Shown here: piece by piece, positions 33,153-44,352 of the stretch
Layout: each line of letters begins with the position of its first letter
Numbering within the stretch: the stretch's first letter is position 1
Origin: Cynocephalus volans
Lineage: Eukaryota > Chordata > Mammalia > Dermoptera > Cynocephalidae
Reading direction: 5' to 3'
Length of the DNA stretch: 64,000 bases
Assembly: GCF_027409185.1 (NCBI RefSeq)
Contig: NC_084472.1
Span: forward strand, 46,363,427 to 46,427,426
Made by a program: the position numbers and the translations under genes
Notes under the pieces: generated by a model
Seen by the model: the letters and a program-made list of their open reading frames with translations, nothing else
What the model was told of the DNA's origin: nothing
The model's database searches: none

Positions 33153-33975
33153 GATGAAAATGTTAAAGCTCTGTATTCTCATCACCCTTGGAAAACTTCT
33201 ATTCAAAGGAGGTGGAGCCATTAAAGAGAACAAAAGGAAAAGAAAACTTTCAAGCCTTTGCATAGGTCAGAGATGGATGTGGGAATTGAGAAGTTTCACC
33301 TGGAGAAGCCTCAGCAAAAGTGGTAGCTTAGCTCCCTTGAGAGCTCTGGGACTGTGGTCTTCAAAATTGCTTGCTTGCTTTCCTACTAAAAGAAATTTGA
33401 AAGGCAGTGTTTCTTCTTGTACTTTAAAGGTCATATCTAAAATGTTTCATCATAAGTTTAAATAATGGCAAGTTTATTATTTCTAGCCAAAGTATCGGTA
33501 TTTTGAAATAAGTTTGTTACATCATTCTTTCAATGTATACAGGGGAGCCTAAATATCATAATACACCTATCACCCATTAAAAAACACATGAACAAGCTTT
33601 TCTTCAAAAGAAATTTTACATCGCTCTTTTCCCCCTTATTTTGTATTTCCATTCCACTTGCCCCCAAGCATTTTAATATATTTTAGGCTAAAAAGTCTTT
33701 TATTAATCAGTCTATCATATTTCCCTGCAAGAAATTTTTAAAAAAAATTTCTGAGTCTTTTATGTCTAAAAACTCATCTCTATTGTATAATTATATATAA
33801 TTATACAATTCATTGTATAGCTAATATAATTTTAATACCTAATTGATTTAAATAGTATAAAATATTACAAATTTTGATATACTGTTAAAATTAAAGTGTA
33901 AAATATTTTTGCTGGAATGAAATAGGATTCAGAGTCAATCCTAGTCCTAGTTTTCGTTTCTATGGATAGAAGCAT
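33153..33975. other. Unassigned AT-rich sequence
   Basis: No gene recognised. A palindromic stretch at 33786-33815 ('tataattatatataattata') could fold as a hairpin. Confidence 0.4.
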
Positions 33976-34109
33976 GAAATACCTTGTTCATTCATTCAGC
34001 AGATATTTATTGAGTACTTCCTATGTTTCAATAGCTCTAAGCACTTGGGATACTTTAGTAAACACTACAAATAAATCCCTGCCCTCATGGATTTTACATT
34101 CAAGTGTGT

Positions 34110-34129
34110 GTGTGTGGGGGGGGGTAGGC
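34110..34129. repeat. (TG)n plus G-run
   Basis: TGTGTGTG followed by a run of about ten G, inside the L2. Likely variable in length. Confidence 0.85.
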
Positions 34130-34398
34130 AATAAGCAATAAACATAACACATAAGTAAATCATATAGTGTGTTAAAAAGATAAAACAGGGGAAGGGAGAT
34201 TCAGAGCACAGTGTGAGAGTTAAGAATGGGTTGTGATTTTAAAAGGTCAGGGTGGGCTTTTGAGAAGGTGACTTCTAACCAAAGGAGGTAAAGGAGTTAG
34301 CAATGCAGGTATCTGGAGGAAAGTATACCAGGCAGAGGACACAGCCAACCCTAACTTGGGAACATGGCTGACATCTTCTAGGGTCAACAAAGGAGGTC

Positions 34399-34523
34399 CG
34401 GGGCTAGCCAGTTAGCTCAGTTGGTTAGAGTGTGGTGCTGACAACAAGGTCCAGGGTTCAATCCCTGTACGGGCCCAGTCACCAAAAAACAAAACGACAA
34501 CAACAACAACAAAATAAATAAAT
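34399..34523 (+). mobile_element. tRNA-Ile-derived SINE monomer
   Basis: The least diverged monomer in the window. 'agccagttagctcagttggttagagtgtggtgctga' through 'gttcaatccctgtacgggccc' can be laid directly over tRNA-Ile(AAU), with both pol III boxes. It has a CAA/AAT-rich tail. Flanked by AAAGGAGGTC at 34389-34398 and 34524-34533. Confidence 0.95.
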
Positions 34524-35221
34524 AAAGGAGGTCACAAAAGCTGGAGCAGAGTGATCCAGGAGGAGAACGATAGGAGATGAGATCAGTGAGGTAATGATCA
34601 AGGGTGGGGTAGGGGTGCCAATTTTATAGAATCCTTTAGACCTTTGTAAGGATGTAGACTTGTACTCTGAATGAAATGAGGAGCAGTTAATGCAGGGATT
34701 TAAGCAGACCAGGAGTGACATCTGATTTGCGTTTTAAGAGTCTTACTCTAGCTATTATGTTGAGGAGAGGCAAGCATGAGAACAGGGAGAGCTTTTAGAA
34801 GATGAATCCATGCATGAGATGATGGTGGCTCACACCAGGGGGTGGCAGTGGAGATGGTGAGGAATGCTCTGACTCTGGACTAGATCTGGTATAAGAGAAA
34901 GAGGAAAGTCCAGTCCAGAACTCTAGAGTTTTTGGTCTAATCAACTTGAAGAATGTAGTTAGTTGCCATCAACTGAGAAAGGAAAGCTCGTGGGTTGAAC
35001 AGGTTTGAGGGAGAATACTGTGGTTTGTGACATGTTTGAGATATGCAGTAGACTGCCAGATATCAGAATATATCCAGGTATTCAGGTGAGAAGTCTGAGC
35101 TTGAGATATAAATTGGGAGTTGTCATCATATATGATATCATATATCTTAGATGGTATTGAAAGTCAGGAGACTGGATGAAATCACCAAATGACTATAGAT
35201 AAAAAACAAAAGTCCAGACTA

Positions 35222-35317
35222 ATGGGTACAAAACTATGCTATCTACCCTAAGTGAATCATTGTGCAGTATATGCATGTAGTAAAGCAGTGCATGCCACAA
35301 ATACATACAAATAAATG
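35222..35317 (+). mobile_element. L1 3' tail
   Basis: 'aatgggtacaaaactatgctatctaccctaagtgaatcattgtgcagtatatgcatgtagtaaa' resembles the tails at 62300-62420 and 57040-57124. A short 5'-truncated L1. Confidence 0.65.
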
Positions 35318-35319
35318 TT

Positions 35320-35360
<41 letters not shown>
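35318..35360. repeat. (GA)n microsatellite
   Basis: About 43 bp of nearly pure GA, apparently grown from the tail of the preceding L1. Confidence 0.95.
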
Positions 35361-35364
35361 GGGT

Positions 35365-35850
35365 GAAGTATTACTGAACCTAAGCCTGGCTGCCTACTAC
35401 CCAAACAGAAACAAACCCAAAAGTCAAATTGTTTGTGAAATAGGAAGTCAGCTTTATTCAGGAATACTGGTAACCTGAGGGAAATGTTAGGCTAACCCAC
35501 CTCCTTGGTAAACCTGAAGGAAAATGGCCAGACTAAAACCATCTCAAAGAATCAAATTTACTGAGGGAGTTTTAAGGAGGTGGTTGAGGAAACGAAAAGC
35601 AGGAGGGGGAGATGTGAGCTGTGGGGGACTGCATGTAAGGGTCCAGGTGCAAATTCTCATCAAGGCTCTGTCTGGCTTCTGTTCTTGTCCTTGACATTAT
35701 CTTAGGATCCTGCAGGACTCTAATTTACTTCAGGGTGGAATGAGCACAGCTTTATTAATATCTTCCTTGGTTTCTCAGGGTCTGGATAGCACCTGTCTCA
35801 TAAAAAGACATAAAGAAAAAAAGTAAATCAAATGATTAGATGTGTCAGCT
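35365..35850 (-). mobile_element. Probable LTR, family not determined
   Basis: An insertion between two parts of the L2, with a reversed polyadenylation signal ('agctttattcagg' near 35452) and duplicated phrases ('ctggtaacctgagggaaatg' and 'cttggtaaacctgaaggaaaatg'). LTR-like composition. Ends not fixed. Confidence 0.4.
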
Positions 35851-36111
35851 GTTACAGACAAGCCAGTCAAGATGAGACTTGAGATTAGACAATTGGATTT
35901 AGCCAATATAAAGTTCACTGTTGACCTTCACGACAGTAGTTTTGATATAGTGGTGAGGATAAAAGTGGTGAGTTGAAAAAGAGTGGGACAGTTACACCCA
36001 GCTGATAACCTAAAACATGCCACATATGTAACCTCTTGTGCGTTGTGATTCTATTACATATGTACATAGTCTTAACATACATATAGTGTTTGACATGTTT
36101 TTGAACTTTAT

Positions 36112-36279
36112 TTTATTTTATTTTTATTTTTGTGACCGGTAAGGGGATCACAACCCTTGGCTTGGTGTCGCCCGCACTGCGCTCAGCCAGTGAGCACACC
36201 GGCCATCCCCATATAGGATCCGAACCTGCAGCCTTGGCACTCCCAGCATCGCACTCTCCCGAGTGAGAGAGGTTCGGCC
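36112..36279 (-). mobile_element. tRNA-only SINE, dimeric type
   Basis: Contains two tRNA-like units: 'gaccggtaaggggatcacaaccc' ... 'gctcagccagtgagcacaccggcc', then 'atataggatccgaacctgcagcc' ... 'gcactctcccgagtgag'. Perfect 18-bp duplication CATGTTTTTGAACTTTAT at 36094-36111 and 36280-36297. Confidence 0.95.
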
Positions 36280-36934
36280 CATGTTTTTGAACTTTATATA
36301 AATACTATCATGATATGTATTCTGTTGCAGAATGGGAGGAGAATAACTAGAGACAAAGTATAGAAAAGCTTTAGTTTTGTTGCAAAGGAAGCAGGGAAAT
36401 GGGTGATAGCTGACAGTGGAAATGGGTCAAAGAGAAGACCTTGTAGGATTGGAGAAATAACAGCTGCTGTAAGCTTATGGGAATGAACCAGTAGACAGGC
36501 AAACATTGACAATATAAAATAGGAGATGATAATTGCTGGAGTAATGGTGATGATCTTGGTTAGGCAAGATGGGACTGGGATCTATTGCCTTAGTGGAGAG
36601 ACTGGCTTTAGCTAGGGGCATGGAAATTCAACTATGTAGTGCTGGGGAAGATGGAGAAGAGGCTGGTATGTAGGTATGGGTAGATGTGATGGTGGGCTTC
36701 TGTGAAAGTGGAAGCAATGAGATTAACTGAGAATGAGAATGGAGGGGAGGACATGTAGGTTAGAGCACAGAGAAGGTATGAAATCTAGAAGAATGGAGGA
36801 GGGAAGTAGGATTGCTGGGCAGCACTAGAGGTCCACCTGAGACTCGTGGTGATGAAATTAAAGTGAAACTAGTTACTGTGATTGTAGTTTTCTCTAGCCA
36901 CATTCAGATGTATGGATGCTGGCATAGCGTAGGT

Positions 36935-37377
36935 GGAGGATTTGCTTCTGGCCAACAGAGTATGGCAAAGGTGACAGGATGTGTGTGATTATGTGTATAT
37001 GATTATGTTACATAAGATTGTAACCAGTGTCTTGCTGAGACTCTCCTCTTTGTTGGCTTTGAAGAGGCAAGCTGCCATACTATGTGCTTCCCTATGGAGA
37101 GGGACACATGGCAAGGAACTGAGAAGGCCTCCGGGCAACAGCCAGCCAGGGACTGAGGCCCTCAGTCCTGCAGCCTGCAAGGAACTGAATGCTGTCAACA
37201 ATGATGTGAGCTTGGAATCAGATCCTTTTCCCCAGTTGAGCCTCCCTTTGCAGTGGACCCAACTAAGCTGTGCCTGGACTACTGACCCATAGAAACTGTA
37301 AGACAATACACGTGTGTTGTTTTAAGCTTCTAAATTTGTGGTGATATTGTTATACCGCAATAGGTAACTACTGCAGA
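36935..37377 (+). mobile_element. MLT1-type MaLR solo LTR
   Basis: 'caaggaactgagaaggcctccgggcaacagcc', 'actgacccatagaaactgtaagacaata' and 'gttgttttaagcttctaaatttgtggtgatattgttataccgcaataggtaactactgcag' match an MLT1 LTR. Confidence 0.82.
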
Positions 37378-38140
37378 TAGAATGGAGGAAGTTTAGTTAT
37401 AGCAATGTTATTCAAATTTTTAAAACTTCTTCTGAGGTGTATTACCTAAGAATCATATGTTGATCTATTATCAAATAATTTTCAATCATCTATCAGCTGA
37501 CAGATCTTCCTTCAAGTTTGTTGACAGCAAATAATTGTAAACTACCTTACTTGCAAAATAATTTAATACCCATTCATTAAGGTCATTTACTTTCTCAGCA
37601 TAGCCACCAATTTTTGAATTGTCCCTTTGAATTGCCCTGGGGGCTATTGGGCTAATTCACTTTAGTAATGGGTGGGAATTTTGACTTTCTTCTGTAAGGT
37701 GAGAGGACAGTTTTGAAAGAGGATGCTATGTCCTCACCTGCCTTCTTAAGCTGAGCAATTTTAGAAAATAGTACAAATGGCAGTGAAAGATCCAGAAATG
37801 AATTCTCTTAACACTAGTCTTGAAAAGTCTTCTTAAACCCCAGGGACAAGGGAACACCAGTTTGAAGCTTTAGGGACTTGCTGGTAGAAGAGGGAAGAGC
37901 CCAGGCTGTGATGGCAAGGAGGACAGAATGGGGCACTGTGTGTGAATGGTGGCGGTGGTGGGGTGTGTGTAGAGTTTCTGGGTGACAGGACCTAAGAAAC
38001 AACTGATAAATTGAACAGTTTATCCTTGCAGGTCAAATTCCTCAATTGTGATCAGCTCTGCTGGGTCAAATCCAAATTTACTCTTTTTAGTTTTACTTTT
38101 GAGAAAATTTTCATTTCATTTCACCTCTCTCAATGGATAA
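37378..38140. other. Unassigned sequence upstream of SMAD4
   Basis: No gene or repeat recognised, although more of the Merlin element next to it may lie here in unrecognisable form. Confidence 0.4.
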
Positions 38141-38554
38141 GACGGCCATTTCAAGATACACTGCAGCCTATTCATTCAGCCTCTCCTTGGTTTCCAACAT
38201 GCTCAGGTTAACCACAGTGATCCTAACTTGTGTTTCATGTCACCTCTTGTGCTGCATACCCTAAACATCGAGTCCTGTTGGAACGAATGGAAAGCAAAGT
38301 GCAAGACCATGAGAGGAATTCGTAGCGATGCCTTGGACTCATATTTGGCCGAATTTATGTGGCGAGATCGATTTGGAAACAATGTTCAACTCCTTTACTG
38401 CATACATCATAACAATTTCCTGTTAATTAATATGACGTTTTGGCTTTTGGTTTTAGTATGTTTTGGTACAAATATCCAGAGACAAATTCTTCATTTGACT
38501 ACATCTGAGAGACAAGTTGTTCAAATGGTCCGAAATGAATCTAGAACTGTCTAA
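38141..38554 (+). pseudogene. Merlin-type (IS1016/ISXO2-like) DDE transposase, C-terminal remnant
   Basis: A frame open from 38141 to a stop at 38552-38554 contains, in order, LGFQHAQVNHSD (about codons 20-31), HTLNIESCWNEWKAK (44-58) and DALDSYLAEFMWRDRFGN (about 67-84). This order (NHS, then HTxxIES with the last catalytic acidic residue, then YLxEFxWRxxFG) is the signature of the C-terminal half of ISXO2/IS1595-like transposases, called Merlin in animals. A TAA precedes codon 1. Another frame just upstream reads RYTAAYSF, possibly the preceding part shifted by a frameshift. After about codon 95 I see no family similarity. It lies ~0.85 kb upstream of SMAD4 exon 1. Probably a fossil. Exaptation cannot be judged from one sequence. 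Confidence 0.7.
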
Positions 38555-39190
38555 TAATTTTGGAGGGACCCCCCCCCCCCAAAGAAAGCATTTCTTGGTT
38601 GGTAAATACACACACATATATTAGTGTGTGTTTTCTGAAGCTTTTTAAATGAATGAAATGAAGAAAGAAATACATGCCTCTTGTAAAAATATTAAATAAA
38701 AGAAGTAAAAAGTCAAAAGTAGAGTTTACGCCTTTCCCCACCCAGCAGGTAACCTAGTTAACAGGTGTGTCTCAGGACTCGAAGGTTCCTTCCAACTCTT
38801 AGATTTCGCCTAAATCTCTTCTAACGAGAACCACTCACATTTCAGGTGAGGCTCTTAAATGTGTGATTCCTTGGCTGTCTCTCGAGTTTAAACACCGTTG
38901 GAGCTCGTGATTGGAGACTGGTGAAAAGGGGGAGACGGTGCGGCCATCGCCAGTTTCTTCCCAAAGCAAACCGCTACAAGCCCCTTTTCGCCAAAGTTAG
39001 CGATTGGCTGTTGCAGTCTAATTTTTATGCCCACGCAGGTCCCCAAAACAAAACAAACCCACAAAGGCCCGGCTGATCGCTATTTATAAACACTTACTGG
39101 ACGCCCACTCTCTACGCGGAGCTCTCCCAAGCTGCTCGGGTAATTTTTTTGCAAAGGGATGCCAATTTCTCTGATGACCACCCCCTCAAG
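38555..39190. promoter_or_regulatory. SMAD4: SMAD4 upstream flank
   Basis: Non-repetitive sequence leading into the CpG island. It contains inverted CCAAT motifs (ATTGG near 38911 and in 'gcgattggctg' at 39001-39011) and rising CpG content from about 38930. No TATA box is evident. Assignment to SMAD4 control is by position. Confidence 0.5.
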
Positions 39191-40160
39191 TAGGCTTCCC
39201 TCCACCGTGGCCCAGTAGCGTCTTCCGCCCGGGCCGGGTCTAAGGCCGGGCTCCGGAGCCGCCCGCCACCGGGTGCTGCCCTGCGGACGCCTGCGCAGAG
39301 CGACCCTCCTGTCACTAGGGGCGGGAGGCGGGCAGCCGGGGAAAGGAAAGCTGAGGGGGGAAAAGAGCCAAACCCTGAAATTACCCGGATGTGGTCTCCG
39401 CGCGCGCATGCTCAGTGTCCTCTCGACAAGTTGGCAGCAACAACACGGCCCTGGTCGTCGTCGCCGCTGCGGTAACGGAGCGGCTCGGGTGGCGGAGCCC
39501 GTGTTCGCGCCCGCCCGCTCTCCTCGAGAGGTCCTTCCTGCCCACCCCTCGGCTCCACGGCCGCCGAGGGGGTGAGAGAGGGTGAGGGGAGCCGGGAGGC
39601 CCGCGAGAGAGGCCCCCCCTGCCGCGGGGCGGCCAGGGAGCTCGAGGCGGTCCGGCCCGCGCGGGGAGCAGCGCGGCGCCGAGGAGGGGCGGCCTGGCCG
39701 GGACGCCTCGGGGCGGGGACCGAGAAGTCCCCCGGGCTGCTTGGGGAAGCGACGGGCCCGGCTCGTCCGTGGACGAGCAGCTGCAGGCGAGCGGACTCTC
39801 CTCGCCACCGCCCGAGCCCAGGTAACCGCGCCATGTCCCCTCCCCTTCTCCCGGACGGGCCCGCGCACCCCGCCCGCGGCTTCCCCGCCCCGGGGCGGGC
39901 TCCCGGCGGCGGCGGCGGGGAGCGCGCGGGAGGCCGGCGGGTCAGCTCGGAGGGCGAGCGCGGCTGCCTGACGAGCGGGCCGGGGCGGGACGGCGACCGC
40001 TGGGCTGGCGGGCGCCCGGCGGCCGTGGCTCGCGTCCCTGGGGCTCCGGGGTCGATCCTCCGGCCCGGAACTCTGCTCGCAGTTTGTCGGAGAATCAAGT
40101 TGTACTCGGACGGGGACTCCTGCTGCGGCCGCCGCTCCTCTTTGTTGTTCTTGAGTAGTT
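39190..40160 (+). promoter_or_regulatory. SMAD4: SMAD4 CpG-island promoter
   Basis: About 1 kb of very CpG-rich DNA in an otherwise AT-rich window, surrounding SMAD4 exon 1. GC boxes (GGGGCGGG-type) occur near 39318, 39711, 39891 and 39983. An ETS-like CCCGGATGTG lies at 39384-39393. An NRF1-like GCGCGCATGCTC straddles the expected mRNA start at about 39402-39413. There is no TATA box at -30, so a dispersed, housekeeping-type start is likely. Long open frames on both strands here (for example 39080-40258 minus) only reflect the scarcity of stop codons in GC-rich DNA. Confidence 0.9.
39408..39821 (+). other. SMAD4: SMAD4 exon 1 (5' non-coding)
   Basis: About 414 bp. It closely follows the human SMAD4 mRNA 5' end as I remember it (ATGCTCAGTG..., 'tcgacaagttggcagcaac', '...ccaccgcccgagcccag'). 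It ends at a consensus donor, CCCAG|GTAACC (GT at 39822-39823). The left end is set by the remembered human start and may be dispersed. The only ATG in the exon is at 39408-39410, at the putative cap site. It would open a 55-codon frame ending at 39575 if transcription begins upstream of it. The exon splices to exon 2 at 63415. Confidence 0.88.
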
Positions 40161-41724
40161 TCACTGTCGCCCCGGTAGAGCGCGTTGGGTCGGTTGGAGT
40201 GTGTTGCCTTAGGGCTAAATGAAAGTTGTAAATGGTTTGTTTTAATTTCTTTTCTCAAGCAAATTTGTGTTTTCTCTTTGTCTGTTACTTTCCCTTCCTG
40301 GTCCTGTTATTCCAGTTTACGTTGCTGGTTTTGATTTGTTTACTTTTTGAGTACTGTGGGTGATGGCGGTGTGCAGGCAACATTCCTAGCGTCTAACTGA
40401 ACCCCCCCCCCCCAATAAAACATGCCTTCCTAATAAAACACACAGCTTATCTTACTGTTAGGACTACATGTACCGAGCGTAAAATTGGTGGAGGGTGGAG
40501 GGCGGTGGCTTCATCACATGCCCAAAACTGGTGTTATGATTTCTCAAGCTAGATTTTCAAAGACATGCATGTGTTTAGTGAACTTGAAAGATTTCTTTGC
40601 GAGTATAGAGAGGCTTTAAAAAGTCTTATTGAAGATTGATAGCTATTTTCCCCCAAAGCTGTAGTAAGTTTGTTTTTATTTTAAAAAGCCCACACATTTA
40701 TTTCGAAATTAGTTTCTTAATGCCTTTAATTTTTGCCCACTAGTTTCAGGTGGAATTGCCGGTTATTTAGGAATAATATAACAAGATAATGGGGAATCAT
40801 ATTAAGCACCCCGAATTGACTTTCTTCATTTGTAGTCTTGACTAATTTTTGTTAACCTTTGACTTTTGCTAGAATTAGTATCCTTTTAGTCTCAGAAGCA
40901 GCTTGATTATTCGGGTGTCTAAGAAGTAGGTTTAGTACTTTTTGCCAGCAGAAACCATTTAGTCTTAAGAGAGAACATACAGAAATGCATAATTTCATAA
41001 AGTAATTGGTTTTAGAACATTGCATTTGAATACTTTTCATTGTAGATTTCATAAATGACCTTTTGCCATGCCCTAAATATATTTCAATTGAAATACAGCT
41101 TAGAAAGTTATAAAGTGTAAATTTCTTTTCTGCTAGAACTCATTCTCTCTATGTTGGAAGGTTCTGGTATGATTAGTACATGATATTCCAAATTCTAAAT
41201 TATTGATATATTTAACATGTAAAAATATGGTTTCTCATTAATGTTTCTTCCGTAATGCTGTTATGATTTTGCTTTCTTAAATGGGTTCGTTACAGAACAA
41301 ATGTGCTAGAGGTAGGCCAAGCATTAATGATTTGGAGTAGCTTTAGGTTTAAAGGTGGTGATGAATTATGTAGATTTAAGTTATTGGAGTTAAAACCAAA
41401 AGCTTTTCTAGAGAAAATTGATAACATTTTGTAAATCTATTAATAGAAGTGGCTTTTCCCTTGCTTTCCAGGTTGTAGAGTGAGTTTGCTTTAAAGAGGT
41501 ATTGTGTTTTGGTCTTTTTATTTTTGAAGTAGGGGTGCCTACTTCTCTGTTTAACTAAGTTCCTACAGTGTTAATCTTGAGCTTAGGAAAAACAAAAACA
41601 AACTGCGAATCTGTTTTAGACTTAATACAGATTTGTGCTGAGAAAGTCACTGAAATATTTTGGAATAAGTTTTCTATGGATCATTGACCTTTTATGATGG
41701 CTTTGCTGCTTGAAGCAATTCTTT
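40161..41724 (+). other. Intron 1, unique part
   Basis: Non-repetitive intronic DNA 3' of the CpG island, with a C-run at about 40403-40414. The 5' end of intron 1 often carries enhancers, but none can be defined here. Confidence 0.5.
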
Positions 41725-42993
41725 TTTTTTTTTTTTAATTTTATTTTATTTTGTCAATATACAACGTGGTTGATTATTGTGGGCAATTGCCGAAACCTCC
41801 CTCCCTCCTCCCTCTCCCCCTCCCTCCCAACAACTTCATATCTGTTCACTTGTCATATTAATTTCAAGGAATTGTAATTATGTCTCCTTCCCTCCCCCCC
41901 CCGTTTTTTTTTTTTGTGTATTTGTTTATTTTTAGCTCCTACAAATAAGTGAGAACATGTGATATTTCTCTTTCTGTGCCTGACTCGTTTCACTTAATAT
42001 AATTCTCTCTAGGTCCATCCATGTTGTTGCAAATGGCAGTATTCCATTCTTTTTTATAGCTGAGTAGTATTCCATTGTGTAGATATGCCACATTTTCCGT
42101 ATCCATTCATCTGATGATGGACATTTGGGCTGGTTCCAACTCTTAGCTATTGTAAAAAGTGCTGTGATGAACATTGGGGAAGAGGTATACCTTCGACTTG
42201 ATGATTTCCATTCCTCTGGGTATATTCCCAGCAGTGGGATAGCTGGATCATATGGTAGATCTATCTGCAATTGTTTGAGGAACCTCCATACCATTTTCCA
42301 TAGAGGCTGCACCATTTTGCAGTCCCACCAACAATGTGTGAGAGTTCCTTTTTCTCCGCAACCTTGCCAGCATTTATGGTTCACAGTCTTTTGGATATAA
42401 GCCATCCTCATTGGGGTGAGATGGTATCTCAGTGTGGTTTTGATTTGCATTTCCCGAATGCTGTGTGATGTTGAGTGTTTTTTCATATGTCTGTTGGCCA
42501 TTCGTATATTTTCCTTTGAGAAATGGCTATTTAGCTCTTTTGCCCATTTTTTAATTGGGTTACTTGTTTTTTTCTTGTAAAGTTTAGTTCCTTGTATATT
42601 CTGAATATTAATCCTTTGTCGGATGTATATTTTGCAAATATTTTCTCCCACTCTGTTGGTTGTCTTTTGACTCTGTTGTTTCTTTTGCTGTGCAGAAGCT
42701 TTTTAGTTTGATATAATCCCATTTGTTTATTTTTCCTTTGGTTGCCCATGCTTTGGGGGTCATATTCATGAAGTCTGTGTCCAGTCCTACTTTTTGAAGT
42801 GTTTCTCCTATGTTTTCTTTAAGAAGTTTTATTGTTTCAGGGTGTATATTTAATTCTTTAATCCATTTTGAGTTGACTTTAGTATATGGTGAGAGGTATG
42901 GATCTAGTTTCATTCTCCTGCATATTGATATCCAGTTATCCCAGCACCATTTGCTGAAGAGGTGGTCTCTTCCCCAGTGTATAGGCTTGGTGC
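41725..42993 (-). mobile_element. 5'-truncated L1, minus strand
   Basis: Starts with a T-run (poly(A) tail reversed), a pyrimidine-rich 3' UTR to about 41931, then ORF2 C-terminal sequence up to 42993. The minus frame 41932-42651 preserves [35 protein letters not shown] and [11 protein letters not shown]. Possible target duplication GCAATTCTT at 41714-41722 and GCAAATCTT near 42992. Moderately young. Confidence 0.93.
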
Positions 42994-44350
42994 AAATCTT
43001 ATTTTTAAAAACCTATGCTTCAATTTCTTCTTTCTACGTTTTAATTAAGCTATTTCCTTATTTGTATGTGACTTCTTTCTCTGCATTCCCCTTCAGCCCC
43101 CTCTCCCCCCATTATGGAGCACATATTAAACTAATTTATGCTGCCCACACTCCAGCGCTCCCACTTGGAAGCTATTTTTTTTCTGATTGAGCCAATGCTT
43201 TAGTAACGTCATTAGACACTATTCTAATTGAGCTGTGAATTGCTGAGGCCTCTTCTAGGGCAGTTAACCCTACAAAATCTGTAGTGTTCATTATATTTAA
43301 AATGCACATTTAGTCTTATCTAAATATTTGCCTCTTTTGGTCAGAACATGGATTATTTTTCTGTTGTTTAAACTTTACTTGTTTCAGTTCTTTTTTGTCT
43401 CCCTGTAACTCATGTCTAATTTTTTTTTTTTTTTTTTCCATTCAGGAATTTCTGAGTGAATGGTTCTTTAAGCATCTTGTATTAGCCATTTCAGTGCTCA
43501 TTGTGCATGTTTGGATTCCCCCCCCCCCTCGAGAAGATTGTGTAGTTAGGCAGAATTTTTTCTCTTTTCAGTGATGATGAAATGGTAACTCTGAGGTGAC
43601 CCTTAATCATGTATAAAACTAACCTGAACAAAACTTTGAATTCATTGTTTTCTACACTAAATAAATTGGACCAGCATAACACGGCATTTAATACAATTTT
43701 GTCAGATTATCAAATTTTGGGCTTTTTGCTCAGCAGCTGAAGACTCAATAGTTTTAAAATGAGAAATTCAAACAGTTGATAAATATGTCTAGGTATCATT
43801 CATTTTAGCTACTTTCGGTATGATACTGTTTGCATCATAATATGCCAAACATATACTTGATAACGAGTCAGATTGAGAACTTTTGGATTTTCTTTTCACT
43901 CTAAAATGTATAATTTTGGTGATGGGAAATTTGGTTGAATTTGAATTTCTCAGGAACAAGGTGTTTTAGGTTATGTCATCTTGACACTATTACATAATAT
44001 AATTAGTTGGCGTCTAGAAAAATTTGTTTTAACCATGAGAATGAATGAAAACTAGGATAGTGATTGCACATGTGAAACTAAGATAGTAGGTGGTCAGATT
44101 CTTATAATTTATAATTTAAGTCTTGATAAGTTACCACTGCAAATTAGATCAGATCAGATAGCTACCAAAGACGTATTGTAGAGAAGGTCTATTGTTACAT
44201 CTTAATCATTTTAAAATTAGTGAAAATTGCAGATACCTTTCATCTCAAGGACTATATTTCATTATTTACATTTTAAATGAGAATTTTTTGCAGTTTGGAA
44301 AACTTGTAACTGTGTGGGATTTATCTTTTTATTGATTTTTTTATCCCCAC
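42994..44350 (+). other. Intron 1, unique part
   Basis: AT-rich, with T-runs at 43421-43438 and a C-run at 43519-43528. Nothing else recognised. Confidence 0.45.
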
Positions 44351-44352
44351 AG

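Larger units (their letters stand above)
33980..36915 (-). mobile_element. Long L2 LINE copy, minus strand, with insertions
   Basis: Starts with the reversed L2 tail ('ttcattcattcagcagatatttattgagtac'). It continues through 'ccctgccctcatggattttacattc', 'ggtatctggaggaaagtataccaggcagagg', 'gatgatggtggctcacacc' and 'gagatataaattgggagttgtca'. It resumes at about 35850-36640. Unusually long for a mammalian L2 copy: it reaches well into the reverse-transcriptase region. Interrupted by a SINE (34399-34523), an L1 tail with a GA repeat and probable LTR (35222-35850) and a SINE (36112-36279). The last part, from 36640, is less certain. Confidence 0.82.

Noticed and set aside
34399..34470. Genuine tRNA-Ile gene
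   Set aside because: It has an A-rich tail, flanking target duplications, several departures from tRNA base pairing and many sister copies, so it is a SINE.
1..39000. The neighbouring gene ELAC1, expected upstream of SMAD4 in other mammals
   Set aside because: I could not find any exon with its coding signature in this interval, so it probably lies beyond the left edge.
39080..40258. Long open frames on both strands across the CpG island (for example 392 codons minus, 216 codons plus)
   Set aside because: GC-rich DNA has few stop codons. The frames overlap on both strands, show low-complexity Arg/Pro/Gly/Ala composition and no domain, and cover a known non-coding SMAD4 exon.
41932..42651. 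239-codon minus-strand frame as a host gene
   Set aside because: The residues are those of the L1 ORF2 C-terminus, and the frame ends in an L1 3' UTR with a poly(A) tail.
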